Of a DNA stretch of 64,000 nucleotides, positions 36,036 through 44,587 are shown in pieces. This stretch comes from Paenibacillus sp. JCM 10914 (GTDB lineage Bacteria > Bacillota > Bacilli > Paenibacillales > Paenibacillaceae). A model generated the notes under the pieces. It saw only the letters and a program-made list of their open reading frames with translations. It ran no database searches and was not told the origin of the DNA. The stretch spans positions 1 through 64,000 of the forward strand of contig NZ_BAZR01000017.1 of assembly GCF_001315105.1 (NCBI RefSeq). Reading direction: 5' to 3'. A program made the position numbers and the translations under genes. How positions within the stretch are numbered: position 1 is the first letter of the stretch; every line of letters begins with the position of its first letter.

Positions 36036-37826
36036 TTACTTCGTCAGCTGCTCCATTTGCTTAATGACATCCTCAAACACGCTCATCGCTTCGCGAATCG
36101 GTTCAGGAGATGACATATCAACGCCGGCTTTCTTCAAGATGTTGATGGAGTAGTCACTGCCGCCGCTCTTCAGGAAACCGAGGTAACGGTCGACCGCCGG
36201 CTGCCCCTCTTCGAGGATCTGCTTCGAGAAGCTGGTTGCTGCCGAGAAGCCGGTTGCGTATTTATACACATAGAAGCTGGTATAGAAATGCGGAATGCGT
36301 GCCCATTCCATTCCGATCTCCTTATCGACCTGCATGCCCTTGCCATGGTACTTCACGTTCAGCTCATAGTAGATGTCGGACAAATCTTGCGGCGTCAGCG
36401 ACTCGCCGCTTTCTGCGCGTTCATGGACGAGCTTCTCGAATTCCGCGAACATCGTTTGCCGGAAGACGGTGGTACGGAACTGATCTGCATAATAGGTGAG
36501 CAGATACATTTTCTGCTTCGGATCTTTGGAATGTTTCAAGAGGTAATCCATCAGCAGCGCTTCGTTTGTTGTCGATGCTACTTCCGCCAGGAAAATCGTG
36601 TACTGTGCATCTCGATACTTCAGATTGTTATCGGAGTAATAGGAGTGAAGCGCATGCCCCATCTCATGAGCCAGCGTAAACATACTGTTCAGGTTATCTT
36701 TATGGTTCAGCAGCACATAAGGATGGGTGCCGTAAGCTCCCCAGCTGTATGCTCCTGTACGTTTGTTCTCGTTCTCGTAAACGTCAATCCAGCCATTATC
36801 ATAGCCTTCCTGAAGGCTCTTCAGATAATCTTCGCCCAGCGGCGTAAGACCGTCCTTGGTCATTTGCTTGGCTTCTTCGTAAGTGATGTCCCATTTATAT
36901 TCATCGACAAGCGGAGCGAACAGGTCATACATATGCAGTTCATCAACGCCAAGCAGTTTCTTACGCAGTTCCATGTAACGGTGCAGCAAAGGCAGGCTTT
37001 CATGCACGGTATCAATCAGATTCGTGTATACATCCTTCGGAATATTGTCGCCGTAAAGGGACATATCCAGAACGGAAGGATATTTGCGGACGCGAGAATA
37101 GAACATGTTCTTGTTCACATTCGCGCTTAACGTGGCAGCGAGTGTGTTTTTTTGCTTGCCATAAGTTTCATATACCGCTTTGAAGGCACGTTCGCGAACC
37201 TCACGGTTTGAACTCTCCAGGAATTGAATATAGTTCCCGTGCGTAAGCTCAACTTCCTTGCCTTCTTCGTTCTTGATCTTCGGGAATTTCATGTCTGCGT
37301 TGTTCAGCATGCCGAAGATCGTCTGCGGAGCAGAAGAGAGATTGCCGACTTGAGCCAGGAGTGCTTCTTCAGTCTTGGACAGAATATGAGCTTTCTCCCG
37401 TTTCATTTCGGTTAAAGTGAATTTGTAATCCTGGAGCGCTTTATCCTCAATGAACTGATCGAGCTGGCTCTCGGACAGTGCAAGAATTTCGGGGGTTATG
37501 AAGGACAGTGCTTCGCCGGCTTCGACATTCAGCTTCTTGGCTTTGGCGGATAGCGATTGGTATGTAGGATTGGCCGTATCTTCATCGTGATGCATGTGAG
37601 CATAAACGTAAAGACGCTCGGCATGGTAAGAGATTTCGTCTTCAAGCTCGAAGCATTCCTTGACGGCTGCGGCACTGTTCAGTTTACCTTGGTAATCAGC
37701 AGCACGTTTAAGCAGCGTCTTTAATTCTGCGAAGCTGGCATCCCATGCCTTTTGGTCGGCAAACATGTCCTCGAGTTTCCATTGGTGCTCCTTCGGGACA
37801 TCTGAACGCTTTAATATTTGATCCAT
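36036..37826 (-). CDS. pepF: Oligoendopeptidase F
   Basis: A 596-residue M3 zinc peptidase that degrades 7-17-residue peptides in the cytoplasm. FTLAHEMGHALHSYYS holds the HExxH zinc site and FLAEVASTTNEALL the third ligand. The N-terminus MDQILKRSDVPKEHQWKLED matches the family. ATG 37826 has AAGGAGG 6 bases upstream. The frame stays open to a second ATG at 37955 that also has a strong site, described separately. Confidence 0.95.
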   Translation of the reverse strand: MDQILKRSDVPKEHQWKLEDMFADQKAWDASFAELKTLLKRAADYQGKLNSAAAVKECFELEDEISYHAERLYVYAHMHHDEDTANPTYQSLSAKAKKLNVEAGEALSFITPEILALSESQLDQFIEDKALQDYKFTLTEMKREKAHILSKTEEALLAQVGNLSSAPQTIFGMLNNADMKFPKIKNEEGKEVELTHGNYIQFLESSNREVRERAFKAVYETYGKQKNTLAATLSANVNKNMFYSRVRKYPSVLDMSLYGDNIPKDVYTNLIDTVHESLPLLHRYMELRKKLLGVDELHMYDLFAPLVDEYKWDITYEEAKQMTKDGLTPLGEDYLKSLQEGYDNGWIDVYENENKRTGAYSWGAYGTHPYVLLNHKDNLNSMFTLAHEMGHALHSYYSDNNLKYRDAQYTIFLAEVASTTNEALLMDYLLKHSKDPKQKMYLLTYYADQFRTTVFRQTMFAEFEKLVHERAESGESLTPQDLSDIYYELNVKYHGKGMQVDKEIGMEWARIPHFYTSFYVYKYATGFSAATSFSKQILEEGQPAVDRYLGFLKSGGSDYSINILKKAGVDMSSPEPIREAMSVFEDVIKQMEQLTK

Positions 37827-37955
37827 AGAGATCCTCCTTGAATGATATGTATTTATTGATTGCCGGGTTCCTTCTGGCAAGGACTCAGAGCGAGCAACGG
37901 ACAAGGGAATCAGGGCGAGCGCTACGGTTACGCACAGCACTTTGGCGCCTTTCAT
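37827..37955 (-). other. In-frame upstream start with a signal-peptide-like sequence before pepF
   Basis: ATG 37955 has AGGAGG 7 bases upstream and encodes 43 extra residues in frame with PepF, including a hydrophobic run LCVTVALALIPLSV after MKGAK. If used, PepF would gain an export-like N-terminus. If one base has been lost here, as in other genes of this window, the frame would instead end at TAA 37855-37853 as a separate short peptide ahead of pepF. Confidence 0.4.
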
Positions 37956-38026
37956 GACATAACCTCCTCATTTTATTCAATTAATGAGTTAGTATGTCAT
38001 GCACCTTGTCCTTTCATTCCCAGAAA

Positions 38027-38209
38027 TTACGAGGAACCCAGAGCGAGGAAACTGTATACAATGAGGTAAAAGGCAAACAGGATGAAGGCGGTCGCAATGA
38101 GGGCCATCCCTTTCCGCAGCTTGACAGGAATCCGATCCCGGTTCATGATCATGATCGCGCCAAGGCTGAAGGTCAGAATGATGTAGATGACAATATTCGT
38201 ATAGTTCAT
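38027..38209 (-). CDS. Small two-helix membrane protein, hypothetical
   Basis: A 60-residue protein: NIVIYIILTFSLGAIMIM helix, a basic RDRIPVKLRKG loop and GMALIATAFILFAFYLIVYS helix. It starts 4 bases after the stop of the upstream gene and is probably translationally coupled to it. No strong independent ribosome site. Confidence 0.55.
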   Translation of the reverse strand: MNYTNIVIYIILTFSLGAIMIMNRDRIPVKLRKGMALIATAFILFAFYLIVYSFLALGSS

Positions 38210-38213
38210 TGCG

Positions 38214-38447
38214 TTATACCTGCTTGAAGGCAGCTATAATTTCGCGCCATTCATCTTCGCGGTCTTCAAAATCTTCCTTGCGGAAACGATTCTGGGCCCA
38301 CTGCATCAATGCCGGTCGACTCATGAAGGTATGGGTTTCTTCGCCCCATTGGTCGGAAATCTCGCGCAGAACGATGTAGCGGCCCTGAACTTCAACCGTC
38401 ATCATGTTCCACTTGTCTTTTTTGTATATTTCATGTTTTTTGATCAT
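38214..38447 (-). CDS. Small hydrophilic protein, hypothetical
   Basis: A 77-residue charged protein (MIKKHEIYKKDKWNMM start; FRKEDFEDREDEWREII near the end). ATG 38447 has CGGAG 7 bases upstream. I do not recognise a family, but it has the composition of a soluble alpha/beta protein. Likely co-transcribed with the two-helix protein downstream. Confidence 0.6.
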   Translation of the reverse strand: MIKKHEIYKKDKWNMMTVEVQGRYIVLREISDQWGEETHTFMSRPALMQWAQNRFRKEDFEDREDEWREIIAAFKQV

Positions 38448-38570
38448 ATGCATTCTCCGTTTGCTACTTAGGCTTTTGGGTAAATGATAACGCAAGCCAA
38501 GGCCCAAAAGCAAATAATCTTATGATATTTTGGAGCTTCAAAAAAAGCCCCCGTAGGGTGAATTGACGGA

Positions 38571-38599
38571 TTGCAATGTCAGAAAACATGGGATATAAT
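38571..38599 (+). promoter_or_regulatory. Promoter of the cold shock gene
   Basis: TTGCAA (38571-38576), a 17-base spacer and TATAAT (38594-38599). The untranslated leader is short (about 40 bases). Confidence 0.65.
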
Positions 38600-38644
38600 A
38601 TGGATATTCGCCATAGATGGCGGTATTTTTAGGAGGTTGTTCAT

Positions 38645-38842
38645 TTGAAAGGTACAGTTAAATGGTTTAACGCAGAAAAAGGTTACGGCTTCATTTCCGT
38701 TGAAGGTGGCGAGGATGTATTCGTACATTTCTCCGCAATCCAAGAAGAAGGCTTCAAGAGCCTGGAAGAAGGTCAAGCGGTAGAATTCGATATTACTGAA
38801 GGTAACCGTGGTCCTCAAGCAGCCAACGTAACAAAACTGTAA
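38645..38842 (+). CDS. Cold shock protein, CspA/CspB family
   Basis: A 65-residue single-OB-fold protein with both RNA-binding motifs KGYGFI (RNP1) and VFVHF (RNP2). It binds single-stranded RNA and acts as an RNA chaperone. TTG start preceded by GGAGG 8 bases away. Length and sequence are canonical. Confidence 0.97.
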   Translation: MKGTVKWFNAEKGYGFISVEGGEDVFVHFSAIQEEGFKSLEEGQAVEFDITEGNRGPQAANVTKL

Positions 38843-38885
38843 GCTAACTCCCGATCGGAGATCTTATAGAATTACCAAGGCATGG

Positions 38886-38922
38886 AGCACAGTTCTCATC
38901 GTTGAGAACTGTGCTTTTTTGT
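38886..38922. terminator. Terminator after the cold shock gene
   Basis: GAGCACAGTTCTCA pairs with TGAGAACTGTGCTT and is followed by TTTTTT; it also lies downstream of the convergent MFS gene. Confidence 0.8.
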
Positions 38923-38952
38923 GTCTTTTTTGGCCAAGCTGATTATTGAATC

Positions 38953-40140
38953 TCATGCACCCAGGCTGTTGCTGTAATTCTCCGGCTTGTCCCATAGATG
39001 TCGGTACAGAAATCCGAGAAAGGCGAGGAAGGCCAGCAGGAGCGCAATCATGTAGAAGAACGGTCTTCCTGCTGCTTCATACAACATGCCGCCGAATACG
39101 CCGCTTACCAGCCCGGAGGCACTTGACCAGAAGATGATGAACAGCGCCATGCCGCTTGCGCGGTACTGCGGTGGAATGATCTGGGTAATGTAACGGACGG
39201 CCGTGACGTAGAATACGCCAAACGTAATGCTGTGGAGCGATTGAACGGCCAGCACCGCAACCGGGTCTGTGGCGAGCGACATCAGCAGGAACCGGATCGC
39301 GAACATCAGGCTGGCGAATGCCAGAAGAGGCAGTTCCTTTATGTTGTTGCCATACTTGCTCAGCAAAAAGAAGATCGGGATTTCGCTGGCTGCCGATATC
39401 ATGAGCGACCAGCCGATCATCCCCTCGGTGGCTCCTAGATCGGATAACGTGAGGGTAAGAAAAGCCTCATTCATGCGATGGGCGATAGCAAGGCAGAACG
39501 AGCAGCCGAAGAACCACAGGATCTCCCTCGAGCGCAAAATTTTGAATAAGATCGCCAGCTCAACCGGTTCGGACTTCGTCGTAACGCCATCGCGTAGCAG
39601 GAACGAACAGAACAAGGTACAGCAGCCAATGCCAATCCCGATGGCAAGCGTGCCGGCCGCTCCTGTATAGCTGATGGTATATCCGATAGCAAGCGCGAAA
39701 AAAGCAAAGCCAAGCGATCCGAATACCCGAATCACCGTAAAGCTGCGCCCATACCGCTGCGCGGTTTGGATGGCCATCGTATCTGCGAGCGGATAGACCG
39801 GGTAATAGAAGAAGTAGAACAAGCTGATAATGATCATGACGAAGCCGAAGCTCGACACCTGCCACAACACGAGCAGGGCGATGAGCTGGCCGATGATGAG
39901 CACATTCATGATGCGCTTGATCGTGCGATATTTATCACTGGTGTAGCTCCAGATCATATTGGAGAAGATGGAGATAAGCGGACCGATGGCATAAAGGTAA
40001 CCAATCTGAGTGCTGCTAAATCCGATTTCCTTGAAATATAACGGAAAGTAGGATATCACGAGCGCAGTGGTTCCAAAGATCGTGAACATAAAGGCTCGGA
40101 GCCAGTTCTGGTCCGGTCTGAACGAGGCGTTAAGTTTCAT
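38953..40140 (-). CDS. MFS transporter (MFS_1-like/NupG-type)
   Basis: A 395-residue, 12-helix transporter. SYFPLYFKEIGFSSTQIGYL and MIWSYTSDKYRTIKRIMN give the first loop motif, and YGRSFTVIRVFGSLGFA precedes helix 5. It resembles the MFS_1-like group that includes nucleoside and sugar permeases. It has no regulator beside it. Substrate unknown. Confidence 0.85.
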   Translation of the reverse strand: MKLNASFRPDQNWLRAFMFTIFGTTALVISYFPLYFKEIGFSSTQIGYLYAIGPLISIFSNMIWSYTSDKYRTIKRIMNVLIIGQLIALLVLWQVSSFGFVMIIISLFYFFYYPVYPLADTMAIQTAQRYGRSFTVIRVFGSLGFAFFALAIGYTISYTGAAGTLAIGIGIGCCTLFCSFLLRDGVTTKSEPVELAILFKILRSREILWFFGCSFCLAIAHRMNEAFLTLTLSDLGATEGMIGWSLMISAASEIPIFFLLSKYGNNIKELPLLAFASLMFAIRFLLMSLATDPVAVLAVQSLHSITFGVFYVTAVRYITQIIPPQYRASGMALFIIFWSSASGLVSGVFGGMLYEAAGRPFFYMIALLLAFLAFLGFLYRHLWDKPENYSNSLGA

Positions 40141-40308
40141 GCGTATGATTCTCCGTTCTCTCTACGAACCCGCTGCCGGCATTGTTTTTAGCGATTGCCA
40201 TAGATGCTCGTCGTAATTAACTGGGTATAAGTATATAACAGTTCGTTTCAAGGGGCTAGACAGTCGCCTGCATATCTTGATCGGTCATGAGATTTATCGC
40301 CGGGTTAT

Positions 40309-40337
40309 TTGTACAAAATGAGTGATCATATTATAAT
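40309..40337 (+). promoter_or_regulatory. Promoter of ytpB
   Basis: TTGTAC (40309-40314), a 17-base spacer and a perfect TATAAT (40332-40337), about 45 bases before the start codon. Confidence 0.7.
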
Positions 40338-40387
40338 AGGTTTGATTTGGATAGGTATAAAAGACAACCATGTGGAGGCAGAGTTCA

Positions 40388-41470
40388 TTGAATAATCAAG
40401 AGCTAAGCCGTAAGGTTCCGCGCAGTCCGGTTGGATTAATGAGCAGGGTGTACAAGTTCATACTTCCGGAGGTGCGGATGGAGCTGGATAAGTGGAGCCG
40501 CATGGCCGATCTTATTCCGGATGAAGAGCTGAGAAGGCAGGCGTTAGCCAGTATAGAGACAAAACGGTTTCACTGCCAAGGCGGAGCGGTATATGCCGCG
40601 GCGAATCTGCCTGAGAAGCATGTCCTCATCCCATTAATCGTAGCTTATCAGACGATAAGCGATTATCTCGATAATTTATGTGACCGCAGCACTTCACTGG
40701 ATCCAGCGGATTTCAGGCTTCTTCATCAATCCATGCTGGACGCTGTTACACCTGAGGCTGAGCTAAGCGATTATTATGCGCTTCGTCCAGAGCGGGAGGA
40801 TGGCGGATATCTTGTCGCACTCGTGCAGACATGCAGGAAGTGTATTGGCGAGTTATCAGGCTATGGGGCGGCACAGCCTTACATAAGGGATTTGGCGGAG
40901 CTGTATACTGACTTGCAAGTGCATAAACATATCCATCCCAGTCAGAGAGAAGCAGCACTGCTTGAATGGTGGTCCCGGCACGCCCATCGTACTCCGCATT
41001 TGCGGTGGAACGAATTTGCGGCAGCAACCGGTTCTACCCTGGGGGTATTCATGCTGTTCCTTGCCGCAACGGACCCATTCTTGGATGATGAGGATGCATC
41101 GTCCATACATGCATCTTATTTTCCGAATGTATGTAGTCTCCACATTATGCTGGATTATCTTATTGATCAAGACGAGGATAAGCTGGGCGGCGATCTGAAC
41201 TTCTGTAATTATTACGAGAATGCCGATACTATGCTGAACCGATTAGCTTCCATCGTGGAGTGGGCCCGGAAGGATGTCAGAGCGATTCCCTCGACCTCTT
41301 TTCACCGTATGATCATTGAGGGGTTACTGGCGTTATATTTATCCGATCCGAAAGTCAGTGAGCAGCAGTTCGTTCGCACGATATCCAAACGTTTGATGAA
41401 GAACAGTCCCATGACAAGGATTTTCTTCTATGTGAACAGTCGATGGATTCGAAAGCATAAGCAAGAGTGA
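40388..41470 (+). CDS. ytpB: Tetraprenyl-beta-curcumene synthase (DUF2600)
   Basis: A 360-residue terpene synthase of the large YtpB class, which in Bacillus subtilis cyclises tetraprenyl diphosphate to tetraprenyl-beta-curcumene on the way to sesquarterpenoids. VAYQTISDYLDNLCDR and MLDYLIDQDEDKLGGDLNF are the aspartate-rich magnesium-binding segments. TTG 40388 has GGAGG 9 bases before it. The next gene is pfkA; no prenyl transferase or TPBC cyclase is nearby. Confidence 0.9.
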   Translation: MNNQELSRKVPRSPVGLMSRVYKFILPEVRMELDKWSRMADLIPDEELRRQALASIETKRFHCQGGAVYAAANLPEKHVLIPLIVAYQTISDYLDNLCDRSTSLDPADFRLLHQSMLDAVTPEAELSDYYALRPEREDGGYLVALVQTCRKCIGELSGYGAAQPYIRDLAELYTDLQVHKHIHPSQREAALLEWWSRHAHRTPHLRWNEFAAATGSTLGVFMLFLAATDPFLDDEDASSIHASYFPNVCSLHIMLDYLIDQDEDKLGGDLNFCNYYENADTMLNRLASIVEWARKDVRAIPSTSFHRMIIEGLLALYLSDPKVSEQQFVRTISKRLMKNSPMTRIFFYVNSRWIRKHKQE

Positions 41471-41494
41471 CATATTGAAGGAGGAGTAAGTAAG

Positions 41495-42466
41495 ATGGCA
41501 GAAGTTAAAAGAATTGCGGTTCTAACGAGTGGCGGTGATTCCCAAGGCATGAACGCGGCTCTTCGCGCCGTGGTGCGCAGCGGCTTGTATTACGGCTTGG
41601 AGGTATACGGGATTCAGCGCGGGTACCAAGGGCTGCTAGAGAACGATATTACCAAAATGGATCTGCGCAGCGTAGGGGATATTATTCAGCGCGGAGGTAC
41701 CGTATTGCGGTCCGCACGTTGCGAAGAATTCAAGACGGCGGAAGGTCAGCAGAAAGGCGCTGATATTCTGAACCAGCACGGGATTGATGGTCTGGTGGTT
41801 ATTGGCGGAGACGGTTCATACCAGGGTGCCAACAAACTCAGTAAATTGGGGATCAAGACGATGGGGCTGCCGGGTACGATTGACAACGATATTTCTTTTA
41901 CCGATTATACGATCGGTTTTGATACGGCGGTAAGCGTCGTTGTGGACGCTGTGAACAAATTGCGCGACACGATGTCATCCCATGCCCGCTCATCCGTAGT
42001 TGAGGTAATGGGACGCCACTGCGGCGATATCGCGCTGCACGCCGGACTTGCTTCGGGAGCCGAGACGATTCTGGTGCCGGAAGTGGAGTATAACCTGGAC
42101 GAGGTGGCTGACCGGCTGCGTGAGAATTTTGCCAAAGGCAAACGCCATAGTATCATTATTGTGGCTGAAGGCGTCGGCCGCGGCGAGGATATCGTACGCG
42201 ATCTTAAAGGATGCAACGCATCCATCGACGCGCGTGTGACGGTGCTTGGTCATATTCAGCGCGGTGGAGCTCCAACGCCGTTCGATCGCAATCTGGCGAG
42301 CAGACTCGGAGATTTCGCTGTACGGAGCCTAATTAGCGGCGAATCCGATAAGGGCTGCGGTTTGATTAAAGGGGAGCTTGTGCTGACCGATATCGATAAA
42401 GTCGTCAACACGAAGAAAGAGTTCGATCGTGACCTGTACGACTTGGCATTGCGGTTATCTCAATAA
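41495..42466 (+). CDS. pfkA: ATP-dependent 6-phosphofructokinase
   Basis: A 323-residue enzyme converting fructose 6-phosphate to fructose 1,6-bisphosphate. VLTSGGDSQGMNAALRAVVR is the ATP-binding start, GGDGSYQGA and GTIDNDI hold the catalytic and magnesium Asp residues, VEVMGRHCGDIA and HIQRGGAPTPFDR bind the substrate. It has the bacterial allosteric length. It follows ytpB by 24 bases with GGAGGAG upstream. Confidence 0.96.
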   Translation: MAEVKRIAVLTSGGDSQGMNAALRAVVRSGLYYGLEVYGIQRGYQGLLENDITKMDLRSVGDIIQRGGTVLRSARCEEFKTAEGQQKGADILNQHGIDGLVVIGGDGSYQGANKLSKLGIKTMGLPGTIDNDISFTDYTIGFDTAVSVVVDAVNKLRDTMSSHARSSVVEVMGRHCGDIALHAGLASGAETILVPEVEYNLDEVADRLRENFAKGKRHSIIIVAEGVGRGEDIVRDLKGCNASIDARVTVLGHIQRGGAPTPFDRNLASRLGDFAVRSLISGESDKGCGLIKGELVLTDIDKVVNTKKEFDRDLYDLALRLSQ

Positions 42467-42483
42467 GCGTGGGTAATTAAAGA

Positions 42484-42528
42484 AGAGCAGCTTGCAGGAT
42501 CTGAGATCTTGCAAGCTGCTCTTTTTGC
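42484..42528 (+). terminator. Terminator after pfkA
   Basis: An 18-bp stem (GAGCAGCTTGCA plus GATCT and its complement, one G-U pair) is followed by TTTTTGC. Confidence 0.85.
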
Positions 42529-42599
42529 TGTTAGAAACGATTCGTGTACGAATTGTTCCGCCCCCGTTTGTCCGGAATGGATTAGGTAATCCAACAAGA

Positions 42600-42800
42600 G
42601 ATGCTTGGAGGAAGAAATTCCTGCAAATGTGCAGCAATTAGTGGGGCGATTGGGTAATAATTCCGAAATACTTGTAAAAGTGCAGGTTTTTTAAGCTAAA
42701 TCAGGGATAATTGGACGGGAGTGGTTATAAAAACTGCATATACGCATCTTTTTACTCTGAAGCCATAGTTCCAACGAAAAATACCTGCACATATGCATCC
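42600..42800. repeat. Cluster of four diverged CTGCAnATnTGCAG-like palindromes in a gene-free gap
   Basis: The gap 42529-42837 holds no gene. Related short palindromes lie near 42621-42634 (CTGCAAATGTGCAG), 42670-42687, 42732-42747 (CTGCATATACGCAT) and 42783-42798 (CTGCACATATGCAT), each followed by a T-rich stretch. Their role is unknown. Confidence 0.5.
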
Positions 42801-42837
42801 TTTGTCCGTTATTCACTCAAACAAGCGACTAACGATC

Positions 42838-42892
42838 AAAAAAAGAAGCCATAGCGACGCGGGAGTAACATCCTAAGCATCGTTATGACTTC
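42838..42892 (-). terminator. Terminator of the MATE gene
   Basis: On the minus strand a 16-bp imperfect stem (42877-42892 with 42845-42860, G-U pairs) is followed by a run of seven T. Confidence 0.65.
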
Positions 42893-42967
42893 AGTAGTGT
42901 ACACAATCTATTCGTTAGAACCATAACCTTAAGGAATGAAACTCGCTTATGGGAGTGCCCTTCGTAT

Positions 42968-44346
42968 TTACAATGACGAGTTCACAGCTGGAGCCAGGGA
43001 TTTATCCCTGAATCTGCGCTGAATCCGTACAAGCCGGAAGAGCATCAGAACAGCTCCGACGGCAAGGCCGGCAATCAAACCGATCCAGTAGCCGAAGGCC
43101 TGCCATTCCGTGAAGGTCGCCAGAATGTAGCCAACCGGGAGGCCGATAACCCAGAAGGACACCAAGGCTAATATAAACGCAACATTAACGTCCTTGTAAC
43201 CTCTTAACGCTCCTTGTGTTGGCGTGGCGATCGCGTCTGAAATCTGGAAGAAGATTGCGAATATAAGGAATTGCTGAATCAGCGCCACGACATGCGGCTC
43301 ATTGGAATACAAACCTGCAACTTGCTGCCCGGCAGCGAGCAGAATGACAGCTGTTATGAGCGACAGGATAACGGCGGTGCTTATGCCGATCTTGGCATAT
43401 TTCCAGGCATCTTTCATGCGACCGGAGCCAACTTCGTAACCGACCAGAATCGTTAAGCTCATGCATATGCTTAACGGCAGCATGTAGAGGGTCGAGGCAA
43501 AATTCAGGGCTGCCTGATGTGCCGCGATCGTTGTTGTATCATAGCTGCTCATGAACAAGGTGACAGCGGCGAACACGGCCGTCTCGAGGAAGATAGCAAA
43601 GCCAATCGGGATGCCGATCTTAAGAATCCCCTTCCAGGCGCTGACAGACACCTTCTGCAGTTGCCGAAAGACGTTAAATCCCGAGAACGGATTCATTCGG
43701 TGGACCGTAACGATGGCAATCGCCAATACGCTCCAATACGTTATGGCAGAAGCTACACCGGCTCCAACGCCTCCAAGGCGGGGAAATCCCCACAAACCAT
43801 AAATGAATAGTGCGTTCAACCCCACATTGATCGGGAGGGTTGAAAGCGTAATGAGCATGGAGATTCGTGTCTGCCCTAGTGCATCGATGAAGCTTCTAAG
43901 AACCGTATAGGCAAAGAGTGGCACGATACCGGCCGAAATGGCCGCCAGAAATTGACCCGCGATTCGGCGAACTTCCGGTTCTAGGTTCATCGCACCAAGA
44001 ATAGAAGGGACGATGGCGTAACCAATCCCCAGAACGATTAGGGCAAGGAGGATGGAGAGCAGAGTGCCTGATTGACTTGATAGGCGACCTTTCCTTCTTG
44101 CTTGGCGCCGATTAGCTGCGATACGATGGGCGTAATCGCCATCAGGATTCCGCTTAACCCGGTTTGTACCGGAATCCAGATGCTGGTTGCAATGGCAACG
44201 CCAGCGAGATCGACAGAACTGAATTTGCCGGACATGTTCGTGTCGAAAAAAGTGATGGCGGACAACGCAAGCTGGGTGATCAATATCGGAATCAGAATGA
44301 TAGCGAACTGTTTCAGCTTGCCGCCGGTCGTGGTTGTTGGTTGCAT
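42968..44346 (-). pseudogene. MATE family efflux transporter, split by a one-base deletion
   Basis: The first 95 residues (QFAIILIPILITQLALSAIT, FFDTNMSG, GLSGILMAITPIVSQLIGA) and the rest (PLFAYTVLRSFIDALGQTRI, GALRGYKDVNVAFILALVSF) form a 12-helix MATE drug/sodium antiporter. At 44061 one C seems missing: the actual frame stops soon after (ALCSPSSLP), whereas one added base restores ALLLSILLALIVLGIGYAIV and a 459-residue protein. The leader upstream is structured (see the entry at 44401-44480). Sequencing error is likely. Confidence 0.88.
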
Positions 44347-44400
44347 GATGGGGATAAACCTCTCTCTTATGAAATGGATGCCGCAGCGTACCCGTTATAT

Positions 44401-44480
44401 GGCTGGGATTCCCAGCCTACAATACTTCCTTAGGGAGCTGTCCGTTAGAGCTTACATCAACCTGCAGGTCAATGTAAGCT
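44401..44480 (-). promoter_or_regulatory. Structured leader or operator of the MATE gene
   Basis: Two dyads precede the gene: a 32-bp near-perfect inverted repeat at 44449-44480 and a 17-base palindrome (GGCTGGGA/TCCCAGCC) at 44401-44417. They could be an RNA leader or a repressor site. I do not match any known riboswitch. Confidence 0.4.
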
Positions 44481-44548
44481 TTATATTCTTATCATAGCAC
44501 CTGGTGTCAAGCTGGACGCATGGAAAGAAGAGAAGAGGAGCCCAAACG

Positions 44549-44586
44549 AAAAGAAGGACAACCCTTGCTAGAGGTTGTCCTTCTTG
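44549..44586 (-). terminator. Terminator of the DUF4015 gene
   Basis: AAGAAGGACAACC pairs with GGTTGTCCTTCTT around a 9-base loop, just beyond the stop at 44588. Confidence 0.8.
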
Positions 44587-44587
44587 G

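Noticed and set aside
40388..41470. Terpene biosynthetic gene cluster around ytpB
   Set aside because: Neighbours are housekeeping genes with no prenyl transferase, oxidase or regulator.
44401..44480. Known riboswitch (guanidine, fluoride or manganese) for the MATE gene
   Set aside because: The conserved bases of those classes could not be found in the leader.
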